Positions 43,917 to 56,250 of a stretch of DNA of 64,000 nucleotides are shown piece after piece. The notes below the pieces were generated by a model, which ran no database searches, was not told the DNA's origin, and worked only from the letters and a program-made list of their open reading frames with translations. The position numbers were made by a program, and so were the translations under genes. The stretch's first letter is position 1. Every line of letters starts with the position of its first letter. This DNA comes from Crotalaria pallida (taxonomy: Eukaryota > Streptophyta > Magnoliopsida > Fabales > Fabaceae). Location: the NCBI GenBank assembly GCA_037953625.1, contig CM075652.1:73189501-73253500 (forward strand), read 5' to 3'.

Positions 43917-46900
43917 TGTAACACCCCTCAAAATCCTCGTATTGGTTTTAATTTTTAAAAGGAATTATTTTTGAGAAAAGTATTTTTGAAAGGATATTTT
44001 CTTAAATAAATGTTCCTTATTCACGTTTTTAAAATGATAAATGATTTTTAATGAATGATTTTTCATGAAATAATGTGATGAATTTTAAAGCTTAAGTTTT
44101 TGAAAACGATTATGCGAATTTTCAACAAGAAATTATTTGATGAAAAGGTGTTTTGTTTCCCATGACAATATGTGCTTGGTGTTTTGATGCATTATAATTT
44201 TGATGCATGAATAAGTTATTTTTCTATGTATATACGGTTTTTGTGTGTGTATGTCTAGGATCATGTAAAAATTTTAATTAGTGTAGAATAGATGATGATG
44301 CATGAATGCATGAGGGTGCAACGTGTAAGTGTGTATAAGTGTGTGAGTATGCATGAATGCAAGTGTGTGTCGTATGTGTGCGAGTGTGTAGACAAACCTA
44401 GAACTTTCTAAGATAGAACCAAATGGAACAAGACCAAACTAAGTCCCTAACCAAAGCCTCAACTAGATGATGGAAACCCTAAGGAGACCAAAAAGTCTTA
44501 AAGCCTAGAATGACCCTAAGTGCCTAATGTCCCCTACCTTGTCTCCTTAAGCCATGCTAAACTCCACCCATGCAATTTTATAGAAGAACCGAAATTACCC
44601 CTCCTCCAAGGCTTGTGACCGAATTACTTAAAGGGCAAAATAGGAAGCCATGAATTTTCTATATAACCCTTGGCCCTTAGCTTTATTTCACTCATTTCTT
44701 CATTCCACTCCTCCACGTCTCAAACACAAAACACAATTGTAAGAGTCTCTCAAACTCTTAGACTAAGAAATAGAAGTTAGAAGGAAAAGAAGGAGAGAAA
44801 CTGTGAGTAGGAAGAAGGGAGAAAGAGAGGAGATCAACCATAAACCTAGGAGTTCCTTGAAGATCAAGTGCTTAGAAGTGTTGGAGACCTTTTCTTCTTG
44901 GTATAAACCGAAGACCTAGAAGTCTTAGAATTAGTTCTTGATCTTGTAATTTTATTTTCTTTTCTTCTCTTCTCTTGAATGTTCATTTCATGACTTGATC
45001 TAAAGTGCATGTGATGTTTTACTTTGATCTTTATTTGTAATAAATTCTATGATGGACTCTATAATTCGGTTGGTGTTGTGTATGATGGACCTTGATACTT
45101 GCATGTTAGATCTTCATGTTTTTCAAGTTAAGTTTCTTAGATCTAAATTTTTGTTCATAAATTTTGTGAGTTTGGAGTAGATCTCTTTGCATGTCTAATT
45201 TTTATGCTTAAAACCGTAGATCATGAGATGTTTATGTGTTTATTTGCTAAATTAGTGCTTGATCTAAACTTGTTTGATGATTTTTGGTCTTGCATGTTGT
45301 TTAAAAATGATTTATGTGACTTTAAACCCTTTCATGTCTCGGTTTTGACTTAAGTTTGATGAAAGCTTTGCTTTGTGTTTTGATCTTTAGTTTTGTTTTA
45401 ATTTTAGGCTTTGCATGTGATTCTTGAAACAAAAGCTTTGGTATTTTCTTTAGATGTGCTTCGGTTTTGGTCCCTTTTTATTCAAAATGATTTTTTTCTT
45501 CTATATGTGTTCTTATGATTGGATTCATAACTTGATCTACTTGATCTAAGTGTATGCATGTCAATCTTAAGTGAAAAGAGAATATTTTCTTCTTATGCAT
45601 GTCTCGGTTTTACCCTTTTCTTACTTAAAATGGTTTTTGTCTTGATTTGTGTTATTATGTCTAAATTCATGATTTGATCTAAATGATTTATATGCATGCA
45701 TGTGAGTGTGTAACCTTGAAAAGTTATTTTTATGGTTCCTTTGAAAATAAGTTGAAAATGTTGTGTTGATTCATGATTGTTGCATGTTTTGTTAGGAAAG
45801 CCTTAGATCCCTTCTTGCATGTTAAATTTAAATGAAAAGATCATGATTTCTTGTATTGCATGCCTCGGTTTTGAAAGAAATTAGGGAGATAAGCTTTAAA
45901 ACCATCTTATCTACATGAACATGATTTAATCTAAGTGTCTAAATGTGCATAATGCATTCGGTCATAATTAGATTAAAATCCATGCTTTTTATTTTGTGGG
46001 AATTTGATATGTGTTCCATGTTCTTGTGTGATTTTGATTTGATTTAAGTAAAGGAAATGAATTAAGGTTTGGATTATTTTCCATGATTGAGCTTACGGTT
46101 TTGTTAAAGAAGAAAATGATTGCATGAAACTTGTTTTGTGTAAAGTGTTTCGGTCTATGTAAGATTAATTAGGTTAGTATTCTTTTCTATGAAATAAAAT
46201 AGGAACAATGAATGTATCTTGTTAAATAATTGATTAGGAATGAGTTTTGTATTTACCTGGATTTATATGTATGTATTCGGTTTGTGGGTTTGAAGGTGTC
46301 TAAGTGTTTTTGTTTTATAAAAAATAAAATGTTTTTGAAGTCAATTATGTGTTGCATGATTGAGTTAAGTGTTTGATTGTGAAAATGTTTACTTGAGAAA
46401 GAATGTTTGTTTGTGATTAACTTGAATAATTGATTTATTGTTTACGTGCCTTGATTTATCAAAGTGTGTTAATGACCGTGTGTGTGTATGCTTGATTTTG
46501 AAATTTATTTGGTTTGGTTCATTCGAGTGGTGTTTGTGAATGAGGTTAAGGTGCTGTCCAAGACGGACCAGCCACCTAACCAATTGATTTAAAGCATTTT
46601 AATTAATGTTTTCCAAATGATTTCAAAGTGTTTAAAGAAATAGAAAAAGTTAAAAGTGTTTTGAGAAAGTAATCTTATTTTTAAGATTTCCGACGAGGAA
46701 CGAAAGAACGTTGTAAGTTAAGAAAAGTTTTTAATGAAAATGTGTTTTAATTAATTCGAGGAATGTTACAGACGAGGGATTAAGGCAGTGGCAGCAACCA
46801 AGATCAGAGGAGACTGCACGCATTTAATTGCTGGACCTCAGGTGAGAGAGTAGCTTTCCTAAGACACCATGGTAGTAGGTGTTATATTAAGACATTCCGT

Positions 46901-47172
46901 ATCAGCTCAAAGATCGGAACTCAGTGGATCTGCGTCAGTAGTATAGTGGCAATTGTGTGCTTTGTGTGGCCACTTATACGAATAGGACAAAGACCACGTT
47001 GTTGTGTGTGATGTGTGATGATGTGTTGTTTATATTTGTTTGCTGATGCATGTTGATATTTTAAGTGTTGAAATGGATTAATATGAGATGATTGATGATA
47101 ATAGCAAGAGAGATTAAAATTAAAAGACACCAAAAATAGAGATAACCCTTGCTGGCTTAAGTCCTTGTGGAG
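43917..47172 (+). repeat. Right LTR of element A, interrupted by element C
   Basis: Matches the left LTR of A closely until gtccttgtggag (47161-47172), where LTR C begins; in the left LTR this point is 40320. It has a deletion of about 250 bp near 46530, relative to 39434-39685, with short shared bases (ggtg). The ORF-bearing 3' part is not in the window. Confidence 0.9.
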
Positions 47173-47434
47173 CACCCCTAATTTTCGTCTCCCGAATAAT
47201 AGGAAATTAATAATAAAAAGTTTTATTATTAATTTATAGAAATTTTCCAAGTTTATGTTTTGTATTTAATTAGCCTTAAATATAAAAATAAGTCGAAATA
47301 TTTTTATATGGCAAATAAATGCAAAATATAAGGATATTGCATTTTGGTCCCTGAATGAGGACCTAAAGGTAATATTGAAAAGGTTCTTGGAGGGAAAGAT
47401 TTAAAAATATTAATTTTTAAATTTTGAACTAATC

Positions 47435-48926
47435 TAACCGGTTAGTAATGCCCTGTAACCGGTTAGACGATGAACCCAGAAACTGGGTTAGTGGATTTTG
47501 ATGAGTAATCACTTGATTAATCCAAAATTCGCCACGATAACAGCCTGAATTGAGTGGAAAACCACGCGTCAGTGTGCATGTAAACGTGATTAGTCTATAT
47601 ATAGTGGAATTGTTGAAGAATGGGGTTGTTGATACTCTGATTTTGGGGAGAGGCTGTGATTTAGGGTTTCAGATTCGTGGAAGCAAATTCTGTTTCGTTC
47701 TTGAGTGTTGAGAGACGAGTGATACACGAACACGAAGCTTACATCCAGAGCTTCGTGTTGATACCAAATTTGTAAGACAAGAGTGTGTGTGGAAGGAGAA
47801 ATCCATCTTGGAAGCTTGAGGTTTGAAGTCTGGGTTCTGTATTTTCCTGATCTGGGAGCTGAATTCAAGCCTTGATTTTGGTAAGTGTAGCTCACCATTA
47901 AGCCCCAAATCTTTTCTCTTTCCTAGTGCATGTTACCTATTTTGAGTCCTAATGGTTTTCCCCAATTTCTTTGGTCAATTGCTGTGTCAAATCCTCTGAT
48001 CTTTGGACTCTGTTGGTGGAATTCGTGGCTGAGAGCAGAGCTGTGAGTTTGTGTGAAATATGGGGATTTTCTTCAAGTTCTGTGTCGAATCTTCATCAAA
48101 TTCAGTCTTAAGGTATGGGAGAAGTCTACCTTATACTAGATTTAGACTAAAAGTTGAGTGAGTTAGGATTTGAGTTCACAACACTCAAAAAGGGCATTAT
48201 GTGCATTATGGCACCAAGGCTTGGAGGCCAAAATCTTGCTCATTATGATTTTGAGCAACTTTATTTTGATGCATGCAAAGTATGTTGATGCTGAATTCTG
48301 AATTTGAAAGGTTGTTTTGAGTTTTGTTGTATTAAATTGTGTTTATGTGATTTTTTATGCAATTTGATGCAAAAAGCTTGATGCATGCACTTTGATTTTG
48401 TTTCTGTGAGGAAACATGTTTGGTTAAGGTATATGAACCCTGCTAAATACTGGAATTTGGTTAGATTTGAGAAACAAAGAAAATGATGTGTCAAAACTCT
48501 TAATTTAAGGGACTGACTGCATAATTTAACCGGTTACTCGATATTCGTAACCGGTTAGACACTGCAGAATTTCAAAGAAAATTAGTTTATCAAATCAGTC
48601 CTTAAGTCTTTTGGGGATTGTGCTTAAATCTATACTATAATTCCATTATGAATAATCTGAATATAAAGTGTCATGGTTCAGATTGAGGGTAAAGGTTTAT
48701 ACCTTAATTCAATGAAATAATTTTCAAGAGAAAATTATGTATTATTGAAGATAAACGTGATTTTAATTTTGAATGATGGAAACTGTGATTTTTGAGGCAT
48801 AAAACAAGGTTTAAATGGTGTATAGATTGGGTAGAGAATTCAAGAAAAAAGGGTTTTTCTGAATTGCAATGGTAAACAGTTCAGGTCTGTAATTCTAACC
48901 GGTTAGCCTAAGACTGTAACCGGTTA
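47435..48926. repeat. Three pairs of TAACCGGTTA palindromes in LTR C
   Basis: Starts 47435/47456, 48527/48548 and 48896/48917. All three pairs have a spacing of exactly 21 bp. The first pair is in U3, before the TATA box; the other two lie in the predicted intron. The core CCGG is perfect in all six. Confidence 0.92.
47596..47603 (+). promoter_or_regulatory. TATA box of LTR C
   Basis: ctatatatag about 420 bp into the LTR and 278 bases before the predicted splice donor. In solo LTR C' the corresponding distance is 294 bases. Confidence 0.65.
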
Positions 48927-49619
48927 GTACCTGAATCTGAAAAATAAAAAGTTAAGTTTTTGAATACCATTGATGTGGTTTTACCCAACCTAAGTTTTTA
49001 AAGACATGTTTTGAGAAAATTCAAAGGAGAATTTTTATGTCAAAGATTTTGTCTCAAATAAGTCATTCAAAATAGAAATTGGAATATTTCTAAATCACAT
49101 TAATTAATGTAAAGATAAAACCAACCCTGATGTTTGTGCATACATATAGACTGGAAGTCTGGTTGGTAGGAACGTTTATCATATTCTGGGAATATGAGGA
49201 GGGTACTCCGGGAGTACCAAATTATAACCTACTTGATGACACATTATAGATATGTGGCCAGTGTCCGGGACCTGGTTTTTATGCGTTCTGGGAACGTATG
49301 CGTTCTGGGAACGTGGTGCACACTCCGGGAGTGATGCTTATTATCCAAGTATGGTTCGGCATTACGTTTTGGGAACGAATGTCGGTGTTCCGGGAACACA
49401 AGGGTGTATTGGATGGACGTCCAAGATGGACTTTAGAGGCCTCAGTTGTGGATAGAAAATCATACATCATGCCACTTGCATTATAAGAGTTATAATGTTG
49501 AAAACTGGTGTGCTCATATGTATTTGCATTATGATCTGTCCATGATATATTTGTGATTGTAAATTTTAGTCTTTATCAATTATGTATTTGTGTATACTTA
49601 CTCCCTGTGCCCTGTTTAG
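47881..49619 (+). other. Predicted intron within LTR C
   Basis: Donor TTG|GTAAGTGT at 47881. Near the 3' end a branch-point-like CTTAC, a pyrimidine-rich run and the acceptor ctgtttag at 49612-49619. Length 1,739 bp; 1,697 bp in C'. The ORF start codon is 3 bases downstream of the acceptor in both. Confidence 0.5.
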
Positions 49620-49622
49620 GTG

Positions 49623-50095
49623 ATGGCCAGATACCTAGCTTGCATCGAGATACGCCCTATCCCTAGCGGTATATGGACGTATGAGGAGCACCACGCCACT
49701 TTTGAGGGGGAGGTGTAGATCACTCTCTACCACCCTAACCCTCTGGTGCGGGTGCGACCTCGTCGATTTAGGACCCATTAGTCTATACTATGCATGTTCC
49801 ACCTTTTTATACATATAGAGGACCACCCCCGGCTCGACCTATGCGTCGTTTCCATAGTTTTCGTTTTAGAGCTGCCACTCGTTCTCATCTTTCCTCCCAT
49901 AGAGTTGTCACTGAGGAGACTCCTTCTCCTGGTCCGACTGATTATGATAGGACTGCTTCTGCAGATCCTAGACCCAGTGGAGGGGTTTCTACACAGTCGG
50001 GCGAGGTCGAGGAGGACCCTGTGGAGGATGAGAGCGAGGAGGAGGTGCATGTCGAGCCGACTGTTTCTGCGAGAGGTGGACCCGCTGGTTCATAG
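49623..50095 (+). pseudogene. Decayed LTR ORF of element C (MAR-type)
   Basis: Reads MARYLACIEIRPIPSGIW, then a stop, HPNPLVRVRPRRFR, another stop, and after a frameshift MHVPPFYTYRGPPPARPMRR and an acidic tail ending at 50095. Each segment aligns in order with the intact ORF of solo LTR C' (59525-60010), so this is a damaged homologue. It lies about 640 bp before the LTR end. Confidence 0.65.
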
Positions 50096-50743
50096 GAGCC
50101 TGCATAGCCTAGATGTTTTGGATCCTAGATCCTAGGGATAGAGCTATGGAGGATCTGAGGAGCTGCTGAGGACACGGATGACTTGCTCTGGGACTTCTAT
50201 TTTGGATTATGTTATATATTGTATATATTGAGAGGTCTTGGAGTGAGCTTTTAGTTTATGCAGCTAGTCTGTATATGTTTCATCAAAACTTGCTATCTCG
50301 ACTTTTTATCACTTGCTATTGTCAGTACTGATGGGGTGTATATTATGACTTTTCTATATATATATGATGTTTCTTTACCTCAGCAGTGCCCCATAAGTAT
50401 TATTTTTACTTCCGCGAACTCTGATTTCTATTTAAAAAGGATTCGGCGATAAGTTTATGTTTTTGGTGTATTCAAAACCACTCGAGAGGCAGATGATATG
50501 TTTTAATAATAACTTCAAATAATGTTTTCTATAAATAAGGAAATGTTATCTCGAGAGTCTTTTCGAAGCTAAGATATTATAAAGCCGAATTTCAAAAACT
50601 GGTTTTTATTACAAAAGGTTTATGTACGAGCAAGTATAAGTTTTAAAAATGAAAAATTTTCTAGTCCTAATTTTGATAGCAAGTGTTCAACTATTGGAAA
50701 TATTAATTATTTTCAAGTTAAAAAGAGAGCGTCACACCCTTGG

Positions 50744-50755
50744 TGGTATCAGAGC
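50744..50755 (+). promoter_or_regulatory. Primer-binding site of element C
   Basis: TGGTATCAGAGC, eight bases after the LTR end (gtcaca at 50736). Confidence 0.9.
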
Positions 50756-50898
50756 ATTGGTCCTGTCCCTCATGGCCCCGAAGATGCAGCTAAGTATGAT
50801 ATTCAATGTTGATTGAATATGTTTTGAGTAAGTTAGTAGCAGTATTTATGTTTAAAGACCTTTTTAGTAACCCCAAAGCCCATAGTGCAGGTCTTTCT

Positions 50899-51300
50899 AT
50901 GGCAACCCGGAATAGAAATATTACTAATGAAATGTTAGAACGAATCACGACCGTGCTGGAAGGCATGCAGCAGCAGCAGAGACAACAACCATCTCAAGGG
51001 AGAGCTGGAAACCCATCTGCTGGCAACATGGCGAATCATGATGCTAAGACTCTGTCGGAGTTCAGGAAGTGCAATCCACCAAGGTTTTAGGGAGGATATA
51101 AACCTGATGAGGCGAACAAGTGGTTGTATGAGATTAACAAGATTTTCCGAACTCTGGAGTGTTCTGATGAACAGAAGGTGACCTATGCAGTTTACATGCT
51201 TCATGGGGAAGCTGAAAACTGGTGGGATCACACGGTCCAATTGCTGAATTTTGAAAGGAGAGCAATCAACTGGGGAGTATTTATGGAAAAATTCCTTAAT
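50899..51300 (+). pseudogene. gag: gag of element C, 5' part
   Basis: Starts at MATRNRNITNEMLERI (50899). A TAG at 51088-51090 interrupts the frame before GGYKPDEANKWLYEI, where related proteins have Gln or another residue. HGEAENWWD is the gag domain signature. The CACTA transposon begins at 51301 after KFLN. Confidence 0.85.
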
Positions 51301-51309
51301 CACTACAAA

Positions 51310-51720
51310 AAAACGGGTTAAAAATGGCAGTTATAACTGTATTAAAACGGCGGTTTTAACTGCCATAATTCGCTTCAATGGCGGGTCGGCACCCGCCATA
51401 TTTCATTCCGCCATTCGGTATAAAATGGCAGTGCGGAACCGACATTCGCTAAACTGACGCAATCAAGCAGTTTAAAACGGCGGTTTATTTTATGAATAAA
51501 ATGACGGTTCAAACTGCCGTAATTTTAAAAGTTAAACTATTTTTTACGCTTAAATAATGACAGTTAGGACTGCCATAATTTTCTCCTTTAATAATGGCGG
51601 TTGTAACTGCCGTAATTTCCTAAGAAACATTATGGCAGGTGTGACTGCCGTAATTTACATGGTATATTCTCCAGGTACATTATGACAGTTTTAACAGCCA
51701 TAATTTTCTCACTTTTTCTT
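51310..51720. repeat. CACTA subterminal repeats, left side
   Basis: Repeated short words in both orientations: ggcagttataactg, cggcggttttaactgccat, ggcggttgtaactgccgtaa, ggcaggtgtgactgccgtaa, gacagttttaacagccataa. The arrangement is of the kind bound by CACTA-encoded proteins. A shorter set is at 56530-56690. Confidence 0.85.
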
Positions 51721-52613
51721 TGTGTCCACATTTTTTTTACTTTTTTATTTTTTTATATTTTTAAAATTATCAATTTTTTAATATTAATCATTATTAATTT
51801 TTTAATATATAATGCCAATTTTCTCTGTACATAATGGCAATTGTTTGCCTTTTGATTTTATAATATATAAAGATTATACAATTTAAGTAAGTAATAATAT
51901 AAGGTTCAAAAAAAAAAAAGAAGTAATAATATATAAACATTCATTAGTTACACCCCTAAATGATCTTGAACCTATGAGATCAATTCAACTCCAAAATTGT
52001 AACAAGGTCTCACACATAAGTACATCCAAGTAATTATAAATTCATAATAACGGTCTTCAAGACAATTCCCAAAAAAAACATCATCAAAATAACAACAGCA
52101 AAACATCATCAAAACCAAGCAATAAAATAATATCAACAAAACGCCATATCATGATATTGTGCAATGAAGTTCTTGTAATAAATTCCTTTATTCATTTTGT
52201 AAATCCATGCACTTAATTGTTCCCAATCAAACAAAGTTCTTCTACACCTTCAGATTCACTCCCACTTTACTCCTCTCCACTCCTCCATCTGACTCACCAC
52301 ACCCCATTTATCTAAGGCTACAAAAAATGTAAAACAAACACAAACACCAATACTTAACTAAAGTAAAAAAAAAAATAACAGCATAACAGCATCAAAATAA
52401 CAATAGCATAACATCATAAAAACAAAGCAAAACAGAAGTAAGAATGAAATAAAAGCAGAAGAACCAAGCTATCAACAAATAGAAATAAGATGAACATCAA
52501 CAGAATGAACATCAATAGTATTTCTTATGTTCTAACCATTCTATCTCAATCAAGTTTGCAAAGTGAAGGTATCTTGATGCAACCAAGACCAAGTTTATCG
52601 ATTATTTTCTTAC

Positions 52614-53213
52614 CTCGTAGAAAGAAGCAGGAATCTTGGAAAATTCAAATGCATCTTTCAGTAGTGCTAGAATCATTGTCATTGATTTGTCAATCATTCT
52701 ACACAAGCACTTGATATGATACAAATTAATCAAAAAGGACAATTTTGAATACTTTGTGCACCCTTCATACAATTGTTCATTGTTATCTTTTAACAACTCA
52801 TAAAACGCTGCATTATCTTCTCCATTTGCAGGCTCAAAAGCTGCACTAGGTTCATTAACATTGTTCCTAACAAATCCAAATGCATCATTTATCATGGTTT
52901 CCATTGGATTTTGGGGCTGCAACGTATCTCTAATAACATGTGAGCTATCAAATGCATCAGAGTCAACAACATTTGATGTTTCCCCATGCAAATACCAAAC
53001 TTTATAATTTTCAGGGAAAGGCCTACAAGTTAGGTGTTCTTCAACTACTTCTCTTGACTGCCACTTCTTAAAACCACACTTCGAACATGGACACTTAATT
53101 GTGGGACCCTCAATGGATTGATGCATAAATGCAAAATCCAAAAATTGCCTTAACCAAGCGGCATATTCAATTATGTTACGGGGTTTGCCAATCCAAGATT
53201 TATCAATTGGCAT
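52614..53213 (-). pseudogene. CACTA transposase N-terminal exon (transposase-associated domain)
   Basis: 200 codons from the ATG at 53213 to a donor TACGAG|GTAAGA at 52614. MPIDKSWIGKPRNIIEYAAW, then IKCPCSKCGFKKWQSREVVE, HLTCRPF and YKVWYLHGE match the transposase-associated domain (Pfam PF13963 by recognition) that precedes the TNP2 transposase. A zinc-ligand set C..C..C is visible. No following transposase exon is found, so only a truncated protein could be made. Confidence 0.8.
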
Positions 53214-54714
53214 GACTACAAAGAAAAATATTAATTTGCTTTAAAAATGAATACAATCACCTTAATCAAAATGCAAAGATCCATTCATTCATGCAAAGTT
53301 GAAATAATAAATAAGTTACATATGCTAAATTAATAGCATTATCAAAATATACAATTTTCTTGCATATATGTACCTGATTCACTTGACCGAATGTGATGTT
53401 GTTTAGGTGTAGACTTGGAATCTTAAGCTGCGACCAATGCTCTAATAGTTGTTGATATGCAAGCTGTCATAACAGCACCTTACAATTAGTATTACAGTTG
53501 GGATTAGGAATAGGAAACTAAATACTAATGCTCTAGAGATGACTGACAAAAGAAATTAACTAAAAAAAAAAAGTAAGGAAAATGGGCATAGAATGCTTAG
53601 CAATAGCATTCAATGCTTGAAAAAAATTTAACAGTCCAACTTGAAAATGGAATAAGAACAAGTGATATAATACAAGGGGCTTGTGAAATATGATGGATTG
53701 AATCACTTAAGATGTTAAAGATTTAAATGGCTTAAAGAACCCAGCATAGAAACAAAATATTGTTTGAATTTTTTAAAAGCCAAAAATATATTATGTATAA
53801 CCAATCACACACACATACTTATAACCAACCAAACAAACAAAATAAAAGAAGAAATAATTCAAAATCAATTGGTGGATGCTTTACTGCATCATTTCATTTG
53901 GTGGATGCTTTTGCCCATTCTCTCTTTTTTCTTTTTCTATCTAAATTCTAAAAACCATTTGATTCAACAAAGTCTGTACAGTACTAGTTGAGTAATGTAA
54001 AAGTGTAAAACTTGCGAAGTAATCGTTTTCAACACAGGTTCGGAAAAACCTTAGAGATTTGAAAACAAAGTCTGTACAGTACCACAAAGCCTAGACCGTC
54101 ACTTTCCTTGCTCATCAATTAGTTTGAACATCAATTCAAAGTCAAACTAACACTAATTAAACTAACAATAATTTAAAATTAAACCATAAACCCTATTGGG
54201 CGTTTTCAGCTTTCCCAAAAATCAAAACCCAAAACATGGAAAAAAACAAAAAAGAGCACACAGATAGAAAGTGCAGAGAGTAATTAGAGAGAAAGGGGTT
54301 ACTAACCTCATGCAAAGAGCTGAGAGTAGGAGAGAAGCTTAGCTACTAACACCTTCAAAATAAAATTAAATAAACATAAACAAATAATGAGAACTAAAAG
54401 GTTGGACCATCAAATTTCAAAAAAAAAAAACAAAAAAAACAAGCGGAACCGTGAAAGGAAATCAGATTAAAAAGGAAAAGAAATGTGGCTAAATCATTTA
54501 TATCCTGAATAAAGGTAATGTTCTGGCTATTTAAGTTTACATTTCAGTTCACTATCGTTTGTTTATTTGTAGATAATCATAGGGTAGAAAGGTTTCAAAT
54601 GATTAAGTTAATGACTTAGAGAAGAGATCGAGGAAAAGTGAAGAGTAAATTCAATTAACATATTGAAAACAGAGCAGCACGCCATGAAATGTGTGAAAGG
54701 GCTAAGTTTCTTAC

Positions 54715-55246
54715 AAGTCATGCCCTGTCTGGAGAATAACTTCAGGAGCCATCCAATATGGAATACCTTTCATAGACTTGGCACCAGAAATGGTAGCCTA
54801 CAGCAAAGTAATGCACCCCTTAAACCAATTCATAAATACAAAAAGCCTTCACAACATGAAAACAGTATATATTATCAACAACGGAGAAACGGCGAAAGCG
54901 GAGAGTACCAACTCAACAACTTGTTTGGATGCCTGCAAGTTTTATGCACCCTTTATTATCTACTAGAATATTTTCCCCCTGAAATTAATTTAAACTTAAA
55001 CACCAGCCACTGGAAAAGAACCAAGCTGACATGTATATCAATGACGTTAGAAGAAAAGCAACCTTAATATCTCTGTGCATGATTCCATTTTTGTGCAAAT
55101 ACTCAAGCCCTAGCAGTAACTGTTTCGTGTAGGTTCTTATGACCTGCTTAGTGAATTAGTTACAATAATGTTTCATATAGAATTACCATGTACCGAGTAC
55201 ATTCATTCCGAAGCTAAAACTTACAGCTTCAGGGAAAGCTCCAAAC
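54715..55246 (-). pseudogene. Captured MAPKKK (NPK1/ANP-type) gene fragment inside the CACTA element
   Basis: Four exon pieces with introns, minus strand. 55225-55246 partial, ending FGAFPEA with donor gtaag. 55063-55143: VIRTYTKQLLLGLEYLHKNG and IMHRDIK, the catalytic-loop start. 54909-54978: NILVDNKGCIKLA, then a frameshift because 8 bases covering the Asp-Phe-Gly motif are missing. 54715-54797: KSMKGIPYWMAPEVILQTGH, the activation-segment end. The intron borders have GT and AG. The order and wording are those of plant NPK1/ANP MAP kinase kinase kinases. No other kinase exons (subdomains I-IV or IX-XI) are present. It cannot encode an active kinase. Confidence 0.9.
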
Positions 55247-56123
55247 TATTTTTTTTGTTCGCCCCGCGTGCATTTCGCAACGTTCTGCTATTCTTTTCTT
55301 TTTTTTTATAAAAGATTAAAAAGGAAAAGAAGAAAAAAACTAAACAACTAAAAAAAAGGTCTCTAATTCACATACACGACGCTTTCTTTGTCACCCACCG
55401 CTATGGACCCAACCAACCGACCGGCCACCACTACAATCAGCGCACACTAGACTCTCCCCTTTATTGGCTGGCTGCGAAACGACACCATTCACATACCTTC
55501 ATTAATTAAAATTTTTTCTTATTTTCATAGCACTACTTTTTGGTGAATGAAATGAAAAAATTTCAAAATTGCAAGGACTCTAAATATTTGAATACCAAAT
55601 TCTTATCCAACAAAGCACAGAGAGGTCTAAAAAAGAAACTAGAAACTAAAAAGTTACTGGAAAAAAAAAATTTAGGCTAAAAAACATTTCAAGCAATCAC
55701 TCACTAATGAATCACAGCATCCTTACAAAGACAAATTAAGCAACTTTCTGATTTTCCTTCTAACTTCTACATAACATGCAATCACATAGTATTATGCATA
55801 CACAAAGTAATGAAATAGTTGGTATTAGAAGAAAATAGCAGGTGCCAGTACAGTAGCACTAGCTAAGGAAACAACATGTGTTGATGTGTAGCATACCAGT
55901 ACCAGTACTATCACCTCTGTATTGACTTATGACAGTATTGTTGGAGGAAGGATCGAGATTTTCGAATGATACGGGAGCACCAATAATCGTCAAATCCAAA
56001 CTATCGCCGAATACCAGTACGACATTTACGGTATTTTACTTATACTTAAACAAAACTTCACTCAACTCATCTCCGTTAGCTACTTATGACGGAGAATTTA
56101 GAACTAAAACAAATATAAATATA

Positions 56124-56149
56124 AATAATAATAATAATAATAATAATAA
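56124..56149. repeat. (AAT)n microsatellite
   Basis: About eight consecutive AAT units within the CACTA element. Confidence 0.95.
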
Positions 56150-56250
56150 CCAAATAAAATACTACTAATATATAAATAAACCAAATCTATGAAATACAAT
56201 GAAGAAAAAGAAACATTACTTCGAAAACCCAGTCCAGAATCGAAGAGGAA

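Larger units (their letters stand above)
26968..47172 (+). mobile_element. Element A: long-LTR, nearly non-coding retrotransposon (LARD-like)
   Basis: Left LTR 26968-42761 (interrupted by element B; 5.73 kb net), interior 42762-43916, right LTR from 43917. Both LTRs start TGTAACACCCCTCAAAATCC. The interior begins with a tRNA-Met primer site and ends in a purine-rich tract, but it encodes no gag or pol. The right LTR is interrupted at 47172 by element C; its last 2.4 kb would lie beyond the window. Primer site, polypurine tract and LTR ends resemble Tekay-type gypsy elements, a likely source of its enzymes. Confidence 0.88.
47173..50736 (+). repeat. Left LTR of element C (3.56 kb)
   Basis: Starts caccccta (TGTAA missing) and ends gagcgtcaca at 50736. 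Contains three pairs of TAACCGGTTA motifs, a TATA box, a donor at 47881, an acceptor at 49618-49619 and a decayed ORF at 49623-50095. It therefore reads like a small gene inside an LTR. Confidence 0.88.

Noticed and set aside
54663..55067. 134-codon plus-strand ORF
   Set aside because: It runs antisense to the kinase exons and introns, which explain the sequence better.
55247..55500. Second captured host gene fragment upstream of the kinase piece
   Set aside because: The sequence is more GC-rich than its surroundings but has no frame or motif that I can name.
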